From Chitinophagales bacterium (GTDB taxonomy: Bacteria > Bacteroidota > Bacteroidia > Chitinophagales > LD1): a DNA stretch of 56,847 nt. The notes below the pieces were generated by a model. That model worked only from the letters and a program-made list of their open reading frames with translations, had not been told where the DNA came from and did not search any database. The stretch is taken from contig JANWXI010000005.1 in NCBI GenBank assembly GCA_025057415.1, forward strand, positions 1 to 56,847, given 5' to 3'. The translations under genes were made by a program, and so were the position numbers. Positions 18,073-27,309 of this stretch are shown piece by piece; position 1 is the first letter of the stretch; each line of letters begins with the position of its first letter.

Positions 18073-18344
18073 CTCTCCTTGCTGCGATAATTTTCAAATC
18101 CAACGTAACACATCATTTTCCGCGCCGTGAAGTTTCCGCTTACGATACGAACAGACTTTTGCTGAAATCTTATTTTTTAACAGGAAGTAAACACATACAT
18201 CCGGGCGCTGCAAGCCAACATGATTCGAAGGCTTGTGGCAGTCAATGCCCGGTTCGCCCCTCCAACTGATTTTACGTATAAGACATCCTCGCATGGAGTA
18301 TTTTCTATAACATAACATCCTACAGGATATTTGTGCTAACAAGG
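18073..18344. other. Intergenic stretch after tRNA-Arg
   Basis: About 270 bases between the tRNA and the rpmA terminator. It contains an 82-codon minus-strand ORF (18094-18342) without recognisable similarity, signal or good start, which I do not call a gene. No integrase and no convincing duplicated tRNA end is present, so there is no sign of an integrated element. Confidence 0.5.
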
Positions 18345-18379
18345 CAATAAAAAAGCCCCGCTATGCAACGGAGCTTTTT
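18345..18379 (-). terminator. Rho-independent terminator of rplU-rpmA
   Basis: Read on the minus strand, AGCTCCG, an eight-base loop and CGGGGCT are followed by TTTTTTATT. It lies 24-58 bases after the rpmA stop. The flanking A- and T-runs also extend the stem, so it could work in both directions. Confidence 0.8.
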
Positions 18380-18402
18380 TGAGATGATAAGCCATGAAAA
18401 TC

Positions 18403-18675
18403 TTACGCAGTTGCTTGGGATGCATCGGGTATTACGTGTACATACCGACGGTCGTTTTTGCCACGTGTAAACTTCACTATCCCCTCGGTTATGGCAAATA
18501 TAGTATGGTCTTTGCCCATATCCACACCTTTACCCGGATGAAATGCAGTGCCGCGTTGGCGTACGATGATGTTTCCCGGTATGGCCTTTTGACCTCCAAA
18601 AAGTTTTATGCCCAGGCGTTTGCTGTGCGATTCGCGCCCGTTCTTTACTTTACCTTCACCTTTCTTGTGTGCCAT
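18403..18675 (-). CDS. rpmA: 50S ribosomal protein L27
   Basis: 90-residue ribosomal protein of the peptidyl-transferase region. It begins [16 protein letters not shown] and carries the family core [18 protein letters not shown] and [16 protein letters not shown]. The N-terminus begins directly at the mature-type MAHKK sequence, with no cleaved extension as in Firmicutes. It follows rplU by 21 bases and is followed by a terminator. Confidence 0.98.
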   Translation of the reverse strand: MAHKKGEGKVKNGRESHSKRLGIKLFGGQKAIPGNIIVRQRGTAFHPGKGVDMGKDHTIFAITEGIVKFTRGKNDRRYVHVIPDASQATA

Positions 18676-18696
18676 ATATGTTAATTTTTAAGTTAT

Positions 18697-19005
18697 TTAT
18701 CCGATTGACTCAATTTCAATTTGTGTATAACTCTGCCGGTGTCCATAAGTTTTTTTGTACCCCTTTCTGCGTTTCTTTTTAAATACGAGAGTTTTATCAC
18801 CTTTGATATGCGCCAAAATTTTTGCCTTAACGTTTACGCCATTCACCACAGGAGTACCAACAGAAACATTTCCGTTGTTATCGGTCAGCAGAACTTTATC
18901 AAAAGTAACTGTGTCGCCCTCATTACCGGCCAAGCGGTGAACATAGAGTTTTTTACCTGGTTCGGCTTTGAATTGCTGACCGGCTATCTCTACTATTGCA
19001 TACAT
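18697..19005 (-). CDS. rplU: 50S ribosomal protein L21
   Basis: 102-residue 23S rRNA-binding protein: MYAIVEIAGQQFK at the start and FKKKRRKGYKKTYGHRQ near the end are the L21 signatures. It is the first gene of rplU-rpmA and is driven by the best consensus promoter in the window (TTTG-19-TATATTTG), with a short 5' leader of about 15 bases. Confidence 0.98.
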   Translation of the reverse strand: MYAIVEIAGQQFKAEPGKKLYVHRLAGNEGDTVTFDKVLLTDNNGNVSVGTPVVNGVNVKAKILAHIKGDKTLVFKKKRRKGYKKTYGHRQSYTQIEIESIG

Positions 19006-19024
19006 GGTTTAAATTTTGGGGTTG

Positions 19025-19055
19025 CAAATATAATCTCGGTGCTCAAAATACCAAA
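19025..19055 (-). promoter_or_regulatory. Promoter of rplU-rpmA
   Basis: Minus strand TTTG (19055-19052), 19-base spacer, TATATTTG (19032-19025): an exact Bacteroidota sigma-A promoter. The ATG of rplU is 19 bases further on. Confidence 0.8.
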
Positions 19056-19062
19056 GTACTAT

Positions 19063-19070
19063 TAAGTTTG
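19063..19070 (+). promoter_or_regulatory. -7 box of the GH3-family gene
   Basis: TAAGTTTG lies 13 bases before the ATG at 19084. No clear -33 TTTG at the right distance. It overlaps the region holding the divergent rplU promoter. Confidence 0.45.
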
Positions 19071-19083
19071 AACAAGTTTTCTT

Positions 19084-20586
19084 ATGGGTATCCGTTCCGC
19101 AATAGCCGGCAAGGCAGCATATTTCATTGCCCGGGCAGTTTATCGCGCCCAGCAACAAGCCGTACCGCTACAACAACGTTTGTTCAGCGAGTTGGTCAGG
19201 GTGGGTGCAGGTACTAAGTTTGGCAGGCAACGGGGCATAACCGCCCGTATGCGTGTTGCTGATTTCCAAAAAGCAGTTCCTGTAACGGATTACGAAGCAT
19301 TGACGCCTTACATACAGGAAATAGCCGACGGTCGCCCCGATGTGCTCTGGTGGGGTCTGCCATTATATTTCTGCAAATCGAGCGGTACTACCTCGGGCAC
19401 AAAATACATACCGGTGAGCAAGGAGCAATTAGCAGCCATGATCCGCGCAGCGCGCGATGCGCTAATGCTCTACGTAGCCAAAACCGGCCGCAGCCGCTTT
19501 TTTGACCGTAAAATGATATTTCTGCAAGGGTCACCGGCGCTTGAAAAATACGGAGCAATACCCGCTGGCCGGCTCAGTGGCATCGTATATCATCACGTAC
19601 CCTTTTACGCCCGTGCTAATCGCATGCCCTCTTACCAGGTAAACTGCATAGAGGACTGGGAGGAAAAAATTACCGCCATAGCCCGCGAAACTCTTCCTGA
19701 GCCGATGAGCGTCATCAGCGGCATACCCCCCTGGGTGGTGATGTACTTTGAAAAACTGCGGGAGCTGAGCGGAAAAAAGTTTATCAAAGACATTTTCCCG
19801 CACTTTGAGTTGTTTGTTTACGGGGGTGTAAACTATGAGCCGTACCGGCAAAAAATTGAAGAGCTCATCGGTTGCAACATTCCCTCGGTTGAAACCTACC
19901 CTGCCAGCGAGGGTTTCATCGCATATCAGGACTCCCAACAGCAAGAGGGTTTATTATTAAATGTAAACGGTGGGTTGTTCTTCGAATTTGTTGAGCCACA
20001 CCAGCTCGATAACCCTCACCCGGAGCGTTTAACGTTACAGGATATTGAAACCGGTAAAAACTACGCGGTGATTTTGACCACCAATGCCGGTCTATGGGCT
20101 TACAATTTAGGCGATACCGTGAGGTTTGTCTCCAAAAATCCCTATCGCCTTGTAGTAACCGGTAGGGTAAAACACTTCATCAGCGCATTCGGAGAGCATG
20201 TAATAGCTGAAGAGGTGGAGCAGGCAATGCAATACGCCATCCGGCAGACCGGCTGCACTGTAGTAGAATTTTCCGTGGCACCGCAGGTAAACCCTCCAGC
20301 CGGCACTGCTCCCCATCACGAATGGTGGGTCGAATTTGGCAGAGAGCCATCCGATATCAGTAGGTTCTCGGCCCTGCTGGATGAATATATGCAAAACCGC
20401 AACCCCTACTACCGCGATTTGCGACAAGGAAACATCCTGCAGCAGGCAAGGGTTATATCCCTGCCACCCGGCGCTTTTGCCGCTTATATGAAAAGTATAG
20501 GTAAGCTGGGCGGGCAAAACAAAGTGCCTCGCCTCAAAAACGACCGTAGCATTGCGCATACTTTAGAGAAGATGTTCATCCCTTAG
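19084..20586 (+). CDS. GH3 (auxin-responsive promoter) family acyl-adenylating protein
   Basis: A 500-residue protein of the GH3 family, relatives of plant GH3 acyl-amido synthetases in the firefly-luciferase (ANL) superfamily, which adenylate a carboxylic acid and pass it to an amine. The ATP-binding motif FCKSSGTTSGTKYIPVS is near residues 98-114; VETYPASEGFIAY and LGDTVRF correspond to the later nucleotide-binding motifs, and the HFISAFGEHV segment begins the C-terminal lobe. Bacteroidota often carry one such gene; its substrate is not known. It is divergently transcribed from rplU. Confidence 0.88.
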   Translation: MGIRSAIAGKAAYFIARAVYRAQQQAVPLQQRLFSELVRVGAGTKFGRQRGITARMRVADFQKAVPVTDYEALTPYIQEIADGRPDVLWWGLPLYFCKSSGTTSGTKYIPVSKEQLAAMIRAARDALMLYVAKTGRSRFFDRKMIFLQGSPALEKYGAIPAGRLSGIVYHHVPFYARANRMPSYQVNCIEDWEEKITAIARETLPEPMSVISGIPPWVVMYFEKLRELSGKKFIKDIFPHFELFVYGGVNYEPYRQKIEELIGCNIPSVETYPASEGFIAYQDSQQQEGLLLNVNGGLFFEFVEPHQLDNPHPERLTLQDIETGKNYAVILTTNAGLWAYNLGDTVRFVSKNPYRLVVTGRVKHFISAFGEHVIAEEVEQAMQYAIRQTGCTVVEFSVAPQVNPPAGTAPHHEWWVEFGREPSDISRFSALLDEYMQNRNPYYRDLRQGNILQQARVISLPPGAFAAYMKSIGKLGGQNKVPRLKNDRSIAHTLEKMFIP

Positions 20587-20602
20587 TAACAACAACAAAC
20601 AA

Positions 20603-20920
20603 TCAGGGCTTCACTTCAATTTCGCGGATGGTTGAAGCCGTTTTTCCGTAACCCGCTACCATCAAAAATACCTTCTGCTTGCCGGGCGTGTAAAATGTAT
20701 GCTGTATGGAGTATCCAAAATAGGAGGAATCAGGATTGTCATAAAATTCCCAAAAGTACTCGTTGCTGTTTACACTGCACGATGCATAAAATGTTACCGG
20801 CACATTTACCCGTATGGAGTCCTCTGGCGGTTGTGTGCGAAAACATGCGTAGGGCCTGCGGGTGCAGCCGGCTACTAATGACATAACAAAAATTACAAAT
20901 ATGAAAAACTTACTATACAT
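20603..20920 (-). CDS. Small PKD-like lipoprotein
   Basis: A 105-residue lipoprotein with a hydrophobic signal and lipobox LVAGC, followed by a single PKD-like beta-sandwich (VPVTFYASC..., EYFWEFYDNPDSSYF, IQHTFYTPGKQKVFLMVAGYG). The PKD fold is normally an extracellular spacer or protein-binding module. The track begins at a GTG (20923), but the ATG at 20920 overlaps the tyrS stop as TGATG, which points to coupled translation after tyrS. Function unknown. Confidence 0.75.
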   Translation of the reverse strand: MYSKFFIFVIFVMSLVAGCTRRPYACFRTQPPEDSIRVNVPVTFYASCSVNSNEYFWEFYDNPDSSYFGYSIQHTFYTPGKQKVFLMVAGYGKTASTIREIEVKP

Positions 20921-22197
20921 CACGTAGCTACCAGAAGGTAATAGTTTTTTTTGCCCTTTTGCACTAAAAGGTACTTGTTATGTAATAAAGTAGCCGGTGT
21001 GGGTTTGTAATCGATATTGATTTTTTGTTTGTTAATACTCACGGCATGGCTTTGCAGCGCTTTACGCGCTTCACCTTTTGATGGATAAATGCCGGTTACA
21101 ACAGAGAGCAAGCTCACCGCATCGCATGTTTCCAGTTCTTTTGCCGGTACCCGAAATATAGCATCCTCATCAAAGGCATCCTCAATCTCTTGCGGGCTTA
21201 ACTGCTTAAATGCCTCAAACGAAGTACCAAAAAGTATTTCTGTTGTTTGTTTAGCGCGCCGCAGGTCATCGGCTGAATGAACACGCTCCGTCACTTCTTC
21301 AGCAAGGGCTTTTTGCAGAATACGCAGGTGCGGCTCTCGAGCATGCGCCTGCTCAAGCGCTTCTATTTCTTCGCGGCTTTTTAAAGAGAAAATCCGGATG
21401 TAGTTCACCACATCCTCATCCGAAGCGTTTATCCAAAACTGGTAAAAGCGATAGGGTGAGGTACGCCGGGCATCTAACCATACATTTCCCTTTTCGGTTT
21501 TGCCAAATTTTGTACCATCGGCTTTTTTGATGAGCGGAGTGGTGATGGCATGCGCCTCTCCGCCCTCTTTTTTGCGTATCAGTTCTGTACCAGTTACGAT
21601 ATTGCCCCACTGGTCGCTGCCGCCCATCTGCAATTTCACACCGTAGTTTTTCCACAGATAATAAAAATCGTACCCCTGCATAAGTTGGTACGTAAACTCC
21701 GTGAAACTCATCCCCGTCTCAAGCCGACTTTGCACAGAGTCCTTCGCGTACATGTTGCTTACGGTAATGTTTTTGCCTACCTCGCGCAAAAAACGAAGCA
21801 ACGAAAAATCCTTAAACCAATCGTAGTTATTGACGATTTCAGCAGAAATTTCACCGCAGTCAAAATCCAGAAAACGCTCCAGTTGTTTGCGCTGGCAGGC
21901 GAGGTTGTGCATCAGGGTGTCTTCGTCCAGCATGCTGCGCTCATGACTTTTACCGGAGGGGTCCCCAACCATGCCGGTGGCACCGCCTACCAGCGCGATG
22001 GGCTTGTGGCCGCATTGCTGAAAATGCAGCAAGGTCATCACTTGTACCAGGTTCCCCACACCAAGCGAGTCAGAAGTGGGGTCAAAACCGATATAACCCT
22101 TCACCGTTTCGCGCTGCAGCAATTCGGCAGCGCCCGGAGTGATGTCGTGCAGCATGTTGCGCCATTTCAGTTCTGCCACAAAATCCTTCTTCGGCAT
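20920..22197 (-). CDS. tyrS: Tyrosyl-tRNA synthetase
   Basis: Class I synthetase charging tRNA-Tyr. I choose the ATG at 22197 (MPKKDFVAELKWR, 425 residues) instead of 22278, because it aligns with usual TyrRS N-termini and because a -7 box TACGTTTG ends eight bases before it. The sequence has GGATGMVGDPSGK, QMGGSDQWGNI and the KFGKT version of KMSKS, plus an S4-like C-terminal RNA-binding domain. The HIGH motif reads GVGN (DSLGVGNL), both histidines being replaced; see findings. It is followed by the PKD lipoprotein gene with a one-base overlap. Confidence 0.96.
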   Translation of the reverse strand: MPKKDFVAELKWRNMLHDITPGAAELLQRETVKGYIGFDPTSDSLGVGNLVQVMTLLHFQQCGHKPIALVGGATGMVGDPSGKSHERSMLDEDTLMHNLACQRKQLERFLDFDCGEISAEIVNNYDWFKDFSLLRFLREVGKNITVSNMYAKDSVQSRLETGMSFTEFTYQLMQGYDFYYLWKNYGVKLQMGGSDQWGNIVTGTELIRKKEGGEAHAITTPLIKKADGTKFGKTEKGNVWLDARRTSPYRFYQFWINASDEDVVNYIRIFSLKSREEIEALEQAHAREPHLRILQKALAEEVTERVHSADDLRRAKQTTEILFGTSFEAFKQLSPQEIEDAFDEDAIFRVPAKELETCDAVSLLSVVTGIYPSKGEARKALQSHAVSINKQKINIDYKPTPATLLHNKYLLVQKGKKNYYLLVAT

Positions 22198-22205
22198 AGG
22201 AGCTG

Positions 22206-22213
22206 CAAACGTA
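22206..22213 (-). promoter_or_regulatory. -7 promoter box of tyrS
   Basis: TACGTTTG on the minus strand, with TTTT 17 bases further upstream. It ends eight bases before the ATG at 22197, leaving almost no 5' leader and ruling out the longer ORF-track start if used. Confidence 0.5.
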
Positions 22214-22525
22214 TGTGATTTTGGTGGCTTAAAAAACGTGTACATCACTTTATTACTGCCACCTAAGGGGGTTGTCAAAGTTTTTCAGGGCTGGTAGTAA
22301 TATATCCTGACGCAAGAAACCCAAAAAAACAGTCAAAGCACAAAGAGTAAACTGAAGTATGCAAGCCATCTTGCAAGCGGGTCAGGCATCGTGGCAGTTC
22401 GCCTGCCTGCGGTAGCCGAGCAGCTGCGTAAAAATTCTTTGCCCAAAGCCCAAAACATGCGAAAAGTTGAGATCAGTGACCAACCCGATGCGTAATCCGA
22501 TACACGATAATACAACAACTGTCCT

Positions 22526-22834
22526 TTATGCCTGAGCCGTAGGACCAAAATTCATGGGCATTACCGGAAAATCTTTCTCCTGTATTACCCCAAACTGTGC
22601 CTCGTATTTTTTGATGTTGTCAGCCATGGCTTTCATGAGGCGCTTGGCGTGCTCCGGTGTGAGCAATATACGGGCTTTCACCTTTGCTTTGGGCACTCCG
22701 GGCAATATGCGAATAAAATCCACTACAAACTCCTGAGGAGAGTGAGATATGATAGCTAAATTTGAATAAATGCCCTCCGCAATGTCTTCGGGCAACTCTA
22801 TATTGATTTGGTTTTGATTGTCCTGTGGGTTCAT
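22526..22834 (-). CDS. DUF3467 family protein
   Basis: 102-residue cytoplasmic protein of the DUF3467 family, whose role is unknown. Typical family features are INIELPEDIAEGIYSNLAIISHSPQEFVVDF, the stretch ARILLTPEHAKRL, and a C-terminus ending soon after an alpha-helix. It lies 52 bases downstream of secDF on the same strand and may be cotranscribed with it. The 328 bases between it and the tyrS start contain only a spurious 71-codon ORF. Confidence 0.85.
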   Translation of the reverse strand: MNPQDNQNQINIELPEDIAEGIYSNLAIISHSPQEFVVDFIRILPGVPKAKVKARILLTPEHAKRLMKAMADNIKKYEAQFGVIQEKDFPVMPMNFGPTAQA

Positions 22835-22886
22835 ACCGATTGTATTTAACGTAAAAATAATGCGCTTTTGTTAAACGGTCGTAAAT

Positions 22887-25800
22887 TTAGTTGCCCGCCC
22901 TGCGTTTGGCAATGTCAACCATGATGGGCGAAGCTATGAAGATAGAGGAGTAAGTACCGATTATCAACCCTATGATGAGAGCAAATGAAAAACCGCGCAA
23001 CGTAGCTCCGGCAAATAGGAACATAATAACCGAAACTATCATTACGGTAAATACCGTCATGATGGTACGGCTTAGCGTGGAGTTGATAGAATCGTTCACA
23101 TTCCGCTCAATGGAGTGAGCGGGGTACAGTTTCATGTATTCACGTATACGGTCAAATACCACCACGGTATCGTTTACCGAATAACCGATCAGCGTGAGTA
23201 CGGCTGCAATTATGTTCTGGTCTATTTCTAATGAAAATGGCATAATGCCTTTGAACAGCGAAAAGATACCGAGTACGATGATAGGGTCGTGTGCCAGCGC
23301 TATGATTGAGCCGGCGGCAAATTCGATTTTGCGGAATCGTATAAATATATAGATAAACACACCTAGCAAGCCAAAAAGGATGGCCTTCCACGAACTGTTG
23401 CGTATGTCATCAGCAATAGCCGCCTCTATTTTAATGGAGCTCTTCACATTTTTAGCTCTGAAGTCGTCAAAAGAAGGAGTAATATCGTATAAACCTTTAA
23501 CACGTTCGTATATTTTCTGCTCAATAATACTGTCAGCGTTCACGCCGGTGGCATCTATCAGGTAATCGGTGGTTATGGATATCTGGTTATTGCTGCCATA
23601 GGTCTTTACCTGCGGAGCTCCCTCCAGATCTTTCTCAAGCATAGAGGCGATTTGCGCAGTGGTAACCGGCTTATCAAACTGTATCACGTAGCTTCTACCG
23701 CCTTTAAAATCAACTCCCAGGTCAAAACCAAAAATTATCATAGAAGCAATGGAAATAACCACCAGAATGCCAGATATGAGGTAAGTGATTTTGCGCTTGC
23801 CGTAAAAGTCAAAGTTGGTGCCTTTAAACAGGTTCATGGTAAATTTGTTACCAAAGGCAATATGGAAACCCTTGTCAAACGCCCAGTCGAAAATCAGGCG
23901 CGAAACCAGCACGGCAGTAAACAAGGAAGTGAGAATACCGGCAAAGAGCGTAAAACCGAAACCATATATAGGTCCTAAGCCGAATACCATCAGTACAATG
24001 CTCACCACCATGGTAGTGAGGTTGCCGTCAATGATAGCACTGTACGAGTGCTGATACCCCTCATCCACCGCAAGGCGAAGACCTTTGCCGCGTTTTACTT
24101 CCTCGCGGATGCGCTCATTGATAATCACGTTAGCATCCACCGCCATAGCCAGCGTGAGTAATATACCCGCCATAGCCGGCAGCGTAAATGCAGCGCCAAA
24201 AGATATGAGAGCCGACACAAGAATAAACACGTTTAGCAACATGGCTGCATTGGCTATCAAACCGGATGTACTGTAATACGCCACCATAAAAAGGAAAACC
24301 AACACAAAACCTGCAATCAGAGATATCAATCCTGCTCTTATGGACTCCTCGCCAAGCGAGGGTCCTACAATCTGCTCTTCAATCACTACGGTGCGCGCTT
24401 CCAGTTTACCGCTCTTCAACACATTGGCTAAGTCAATGGCCTCTTCCTGCGATCGCTGCCCGGAGATACTGGAACGGCCTCCTGAAATTTTTTCCTGCAC
24501 CACAGGCGCTGAGAGCACACGGCCATCCAACACAATTGCTATGCTGCGTTTAAAAGGAGTGCCGTTAGGCAACTTTGCTTTTACGGCTTCTTCAGTCATC
24601 GCCTCCCACTTGGCAGCGCCCACATTGTTCATGGTAAGATTTACGGCAAAAGACCCTTTTACCGGGTCAAACTCCGAATATGCGTCTTTTACTACCGAGC
24701 CGGTAAGTGGCGCCTCGGGCGATGAAGGATTGGTTGAAATAGCGTACAGATAGTATGCCGGCTGAGGGCCATCGGCGGGGTTCATAGACCACATCAGGCG
24801 CAGATTGCTCGGAAAAATGTTCCGTATGGCAGGCATAGACATTATCCGGTTCACCTCGGCTGTGTCTTTCCCATAAGCAACCCCTATGGCAGGACCTTCG
24901 GCAGGCAAACCGTTTTCCCTGTAATATAGTGGTTGCAACACCTGGAGCAACGGGCTTACTTCATCACTAGCTTTGGTTGTGTCCTTTTTGGCAGCGGTTG
25001 TATCCACTAGCCCGGCGAGGAGGTCTAACGTGTCAACACTGGCTGTGCTGCCTGCTTTCGCAGTGTCTGATTTCTGTTCAGCTTTCAGGACCTTGGCAGC
25101 ATCGTACGCCTTCATGAGGTAATCCCACAACTCGCGGTTGTCATACGTATTCCAAAACTCTAACTGTGCGGTTTGCTGCAAAAGTTTTCGCACCCGCGAG
25201 GGATCCTCTACGCCTGGCAGTTCTAAAATTATCCTGCCCGTACTTTTTTGCAGTGAAATATTGGGCGAAGCCACCCCAAACTGGTCAATACGTTTCTTTA
25301 ATACCTGAAAGGTATTGCTCACAGCCGCCTCCATATCCTGGCGCACAACGGCTATCACCTCATCATTGGTAGAGTTGAAATTTATTTTGCCTGAGTACGC
25401 TTCGACCGTGGCAAAAATTGCGGCTAATTTTGCGTTGGGGTCTAATGCCTCAAACTCGCGTTTAAACAGCGTGAGAAAATCAGACCCCACGTCCTTGGCT
25501 TGTGCCTTTTTGGCGTTTTCTATGGCTTTGTTGAATAGCTCGCTACGATTGTTTTGCGCGAGGGTCCTGAGCAGTTCATCTTCGTTTATTTCGAGCACCA
25601 TGCTCATACCGCCTTTCAGGTCAAGACCTAATTTCAATGAGTTATCACGGCAAAAACGGTAATCCAGCGAGCGGATGAGCGGTAAGTCAATCACCGGCTT
25701 GCCCGCCACTGAGTCAAGAAAGTTCCGGCGGTATGTCTTATAAAGCTGGTCAACAGAGTCGTTGTACTGAATAAGAGCCGCTCCGCTCAAACCGGCCGGC

Positions 25801-25943
25801 GCTTTGCGATTTACAAGGGACGATGCATAACGGTCAGCTCTTTTTTCTACTACACGGGCTAATAGCGTAAACGATATTTGTATAACCCCTATGACCACTA
25901 AAATGATGGCAAAGGTTTTAATAACACCCTTTAAATTCTGCAT
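22887..25943 (-). CDS. secDF: Protein translocase subunit SecDF (fusion)
   Basis: A 1018-residue inner-membrane protein in which SecD and SecF are fused, as is common in Bacteroidota. It uses the proton gradient to pull preproteins through SecYEG on the periplasmic side. The SecD half has TM1 near residues 8-28, the LGLDLKGGMSMVLE motif and a large periplasmic domain with a low-complexity insertion near residues 290-345 (KSDTAKAGST..., TTAAKKDTTKA). Next comes a TM bundle with AMAVDANVIINERIREE. The SecF half starts near residue 700 and carries GVDFKGGRSYVIQF and YSVNDTVVVFDRIRE. All signature motifs are intact. Confidence 0.97.
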   Translation of the reverse strand: MQNLKGVIKTFAIILVVIGVIQISFTLLARVVEKRADRYASSLVNRKAPAGLSGAALIQYNDSVDQLYKTYRRNFLDSVAGKPVIDLPLIRSLDYRFCRDNSLKLGLDLKGGMSMVLEINEDELLRTLAQNNRSELFNKAIENAKKAQAKDVGSDFLTLFKREFEALDPNAKLAAIFATVEAYSGKINFNSTNDEVIAVVRQDMEAAVSNTFQVLKKRIDQFGVASPNISLQKSTGRIILELPGVEDPSRVRKLLQQTAQLEFWNTYDNRELWDYLMKAYDAAKVLKAEQKSDTAKAGSTASVDTLDLLAGLVDTTAAKKDTTKASDEVSPLLQVLQPLYYRENGLPAEGPAIGVAYGKDTAEVNRIMSMPAIRNIFPSNLRLMWSMNPADGPQPAYYLYAISTNPSSPEAPLTGSVVKDAYSEFDPVKGSFAVNLTMNNVGAAKWEAMTEEAVKAKLPNGTPFKRSIAIVLDGRVLSAPVVQEKISGGRSSISGQRSQEEAIDLANVLKSGKLEARTVVIEEQIVGPSLGEESIRAGLISLIAGFVLVFLFMVAYYSTSGLIANAAMLLNVFILVSALISFGAAFTLPAMAGILLTLAMAVDANVIINERIREEVKRGKGLRLAVDEGYQHSYSAIIDGNLTTMVVSIVLMVFGLGPIYGFGFTLFAGILTSLFTAVLVSRLIFDWAFDKGFHIAFGNKFTMNLFKGTNFDFYGKRKITYLISGILVVISIASMIIFGFDLGVDFKGGRSYVIQFDKPVTTAQIASMLEKDLEGAPQVKTYGSNNQISITTDYLIDATGVNADSIIEQKIYERVKGLYDITPSFDDFRAKNVKSSIKIEAAIADDIRNSSWKAILFGLLGVFIYIFIRFRKIEFAAGSIIALAHDPIIVLGIFSLFKGIMPFSLEIDQNIIAAVLTLIGYSVNDTVVVFDRIREYMKLYPAHSIERNVNDSINSTLSRTIMTVFTVMIVSVIMFLFAGATLRGFSFALIIGLIIGTYSSIFIASPIMVDIAKRRAGN

Positions 25944-25975
25944 GAGTTATGATGAGGTTTTAAAAAACGAGGCGG

Positions 25976-25983
25976 CAAATATA
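25976..25983 (-). promoter_or_regulatory. -7 promoter box of secDF
   Basis: TATATTTG on the minus strand, 32 bases before the secDF ATG, with TTTC 18 bases further upstream as a partial -33 element. Confidence 0.55.
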
Positions 25984-26039
25984 GAAGAATAGCCAAAACC
26001 TGAAACTTAAACACCGCCATACTGTAAGCGCCCCCCTGC

Positions 26040-27017
26040 CTATACGGCACCTCCATGCAAAAATTCCTCACACCGTTTTACATTCTCTGCGCTGCCAATG
26101 TAAATGGCAGAACGCTCGTGTATCTCTGCCGGTATTATATCTAATATGCGCACTTTGCCATCCGTAGCCCGCCCGCCTGCCTGCTCCACCAGATAGCTCA
26201 TGGGTACACACTCGTAAAGCAACCGCAACTTGCCTTTCGCCTCACCCTTATTGGCAGGGTATATAAAAATACCGCCTTTCAGTAAAGTGCGGTGCAGGTC
26301 GCCAACCATAGAACCAATGTAACGAAGCGAGTACGGCCGCCCTGTATCCTTATCGCTCTGTATGCACCACTCTAAATAGCGCTTCAACCCCTCGTCAAAC
26401 TTTGCCGAATTTCCCTGATTTACAGAGTAAATTTTACCGGCAGCAGGTATTTTTACACCGTTGTAAGTGAGGTAATACGAATTGTCTGCAGCGTGAAAGG
26501 TGAACCCATACACCCCCTCGCCCACACTCAACATCAGAACAGTACTGCTGCCGTAAACAACATACCCCGCGGCCACAGCATCCCGCCCCGGCTGCAAAAA
26601 ATCTGCCTCGCTCACTTGCCCCGAGGCGCTGAGCCGGCGGTGAACACTAAAAATGGTCCCGATAGGCGCTGCCACATCAATATTTGACGAGCCGTCCAGC
26701 GGGTCCACAGCCACCACATACTGCCCCCCCTCCTGCAGGGTAACTACCCCCTCATTCTCTTCACTCAAATAGCCCGCACACGCACCGCCCGCGCGCAAAT
26801 AATCCATCAGCATCCGGTTGCTCAACTCATCAAGCTTTTGCACCGTTTCGCCCTGAAAATTGACTGTACCCGTAGCGCCCAAAATATCGCTGATGCCTGC
26901 CTGGCTCACCAACCGCGAAATCATCTTCGTACATTCGGCAAGTGAGAGGAGTACGTTCGTCAGACCTTGGTCTGCACGCGTTGCTATAAAATCGTTGAGG
27001 TTGGTCCCTTTCGCCAT
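26040..27017 (-). CDS. fbp: Fructose-1,6-bisphosphatase class 1
   Basis: Hydrolyses fructose-1,6-bisphosphate to fructose-6-phosphate in gluconeogenesis. The metal-binding motif VDPLDGSSNID, the SEENEGV segment and the sugar-binding region RYIGSMVGDLHRTLLKGGIF identify class I FBPase. 325 residues is the normal length. It is a single gene, divergent from the beta-helix lipoprotein gene; the AMP/regulatory N-terminal part looks normal. Confidence 0.97.
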   Translation of the reverse strand: MAKGTNLNDFIATRADQGLTNVLLSLAECTKMISRLVSQAGISDILGATGTVNFQGETVQKLDELSNRMLMDYLRAGGACAGYLSEENEGVVTLQEGGQYVVAVDPLDGSSNIDVAAPIGTIFSVHRRLSASGQVSEADFLQPGRDAVAAGYVVYGSSTVLMLSVGEGVYGFTFHAADNSYYLTYNGVKIPAAGKIYSVNQGNSAKFDEGLKRYLEWCIQSDKDTGRPYSLRYIGSMVGDLHRTLLKGGIFIYPANKGEAKGKLRLLYECVPMSYLVEQAGGRATDGKVRILDIIPAEIHERSAIYIGSAENVKRCEEFLHGGAV

Positions 27018-27036
27018 ATGCGCTCATTAAACAGAG

Positions 27037-27044
27037 CGAATATA
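27037..27044 (-). promoter_or_regulatory. Possible -7 box of fbp
   Basis: TATATTCG on the minus strand, 19 bases before the fbp ATG. No convincing -33 element. Confidence 0.35.
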
Positions 27045-27309
27045 ATCGCTTTCGGCTTAATCTGTTTTACTCGCTGATTCCACACAACACTTCACGATGC
27101 AAAATCAACCACTTCAAAACATTAAAAAATATACACATATATAATTTTTAATCTTTACGGGTTTGGGGCGCCTCCGCTGCGCCCCTATTTACCTCGCGAG
27201 CCTCATCGGTGAGCAGCAAGGGGTAGCCAAAATACATTTACACTAAAAGTTATTGTGAGTAATTTCGATGAGTGGTGTAGTGGGGCGCGTGCGGCAACAA
27301 ATTTTCGGA

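Noticed and set aside
18094-18342. 82-codon minus-strand ORF between tRNA-Arg and the rpmA terminator
   Set aside because: Composition is odd (many Cys/Arg/Lys), no similarity recalled, no promoter box near its start, and it is read into the rpmA terminator region.
22333-22548. 71-codon minus-strand ORF upstream of tyrS
   Set aside because: It overlaps the DUF3467 gene end in another frame, has no recognised motif and lacks a plausible upstream signal.
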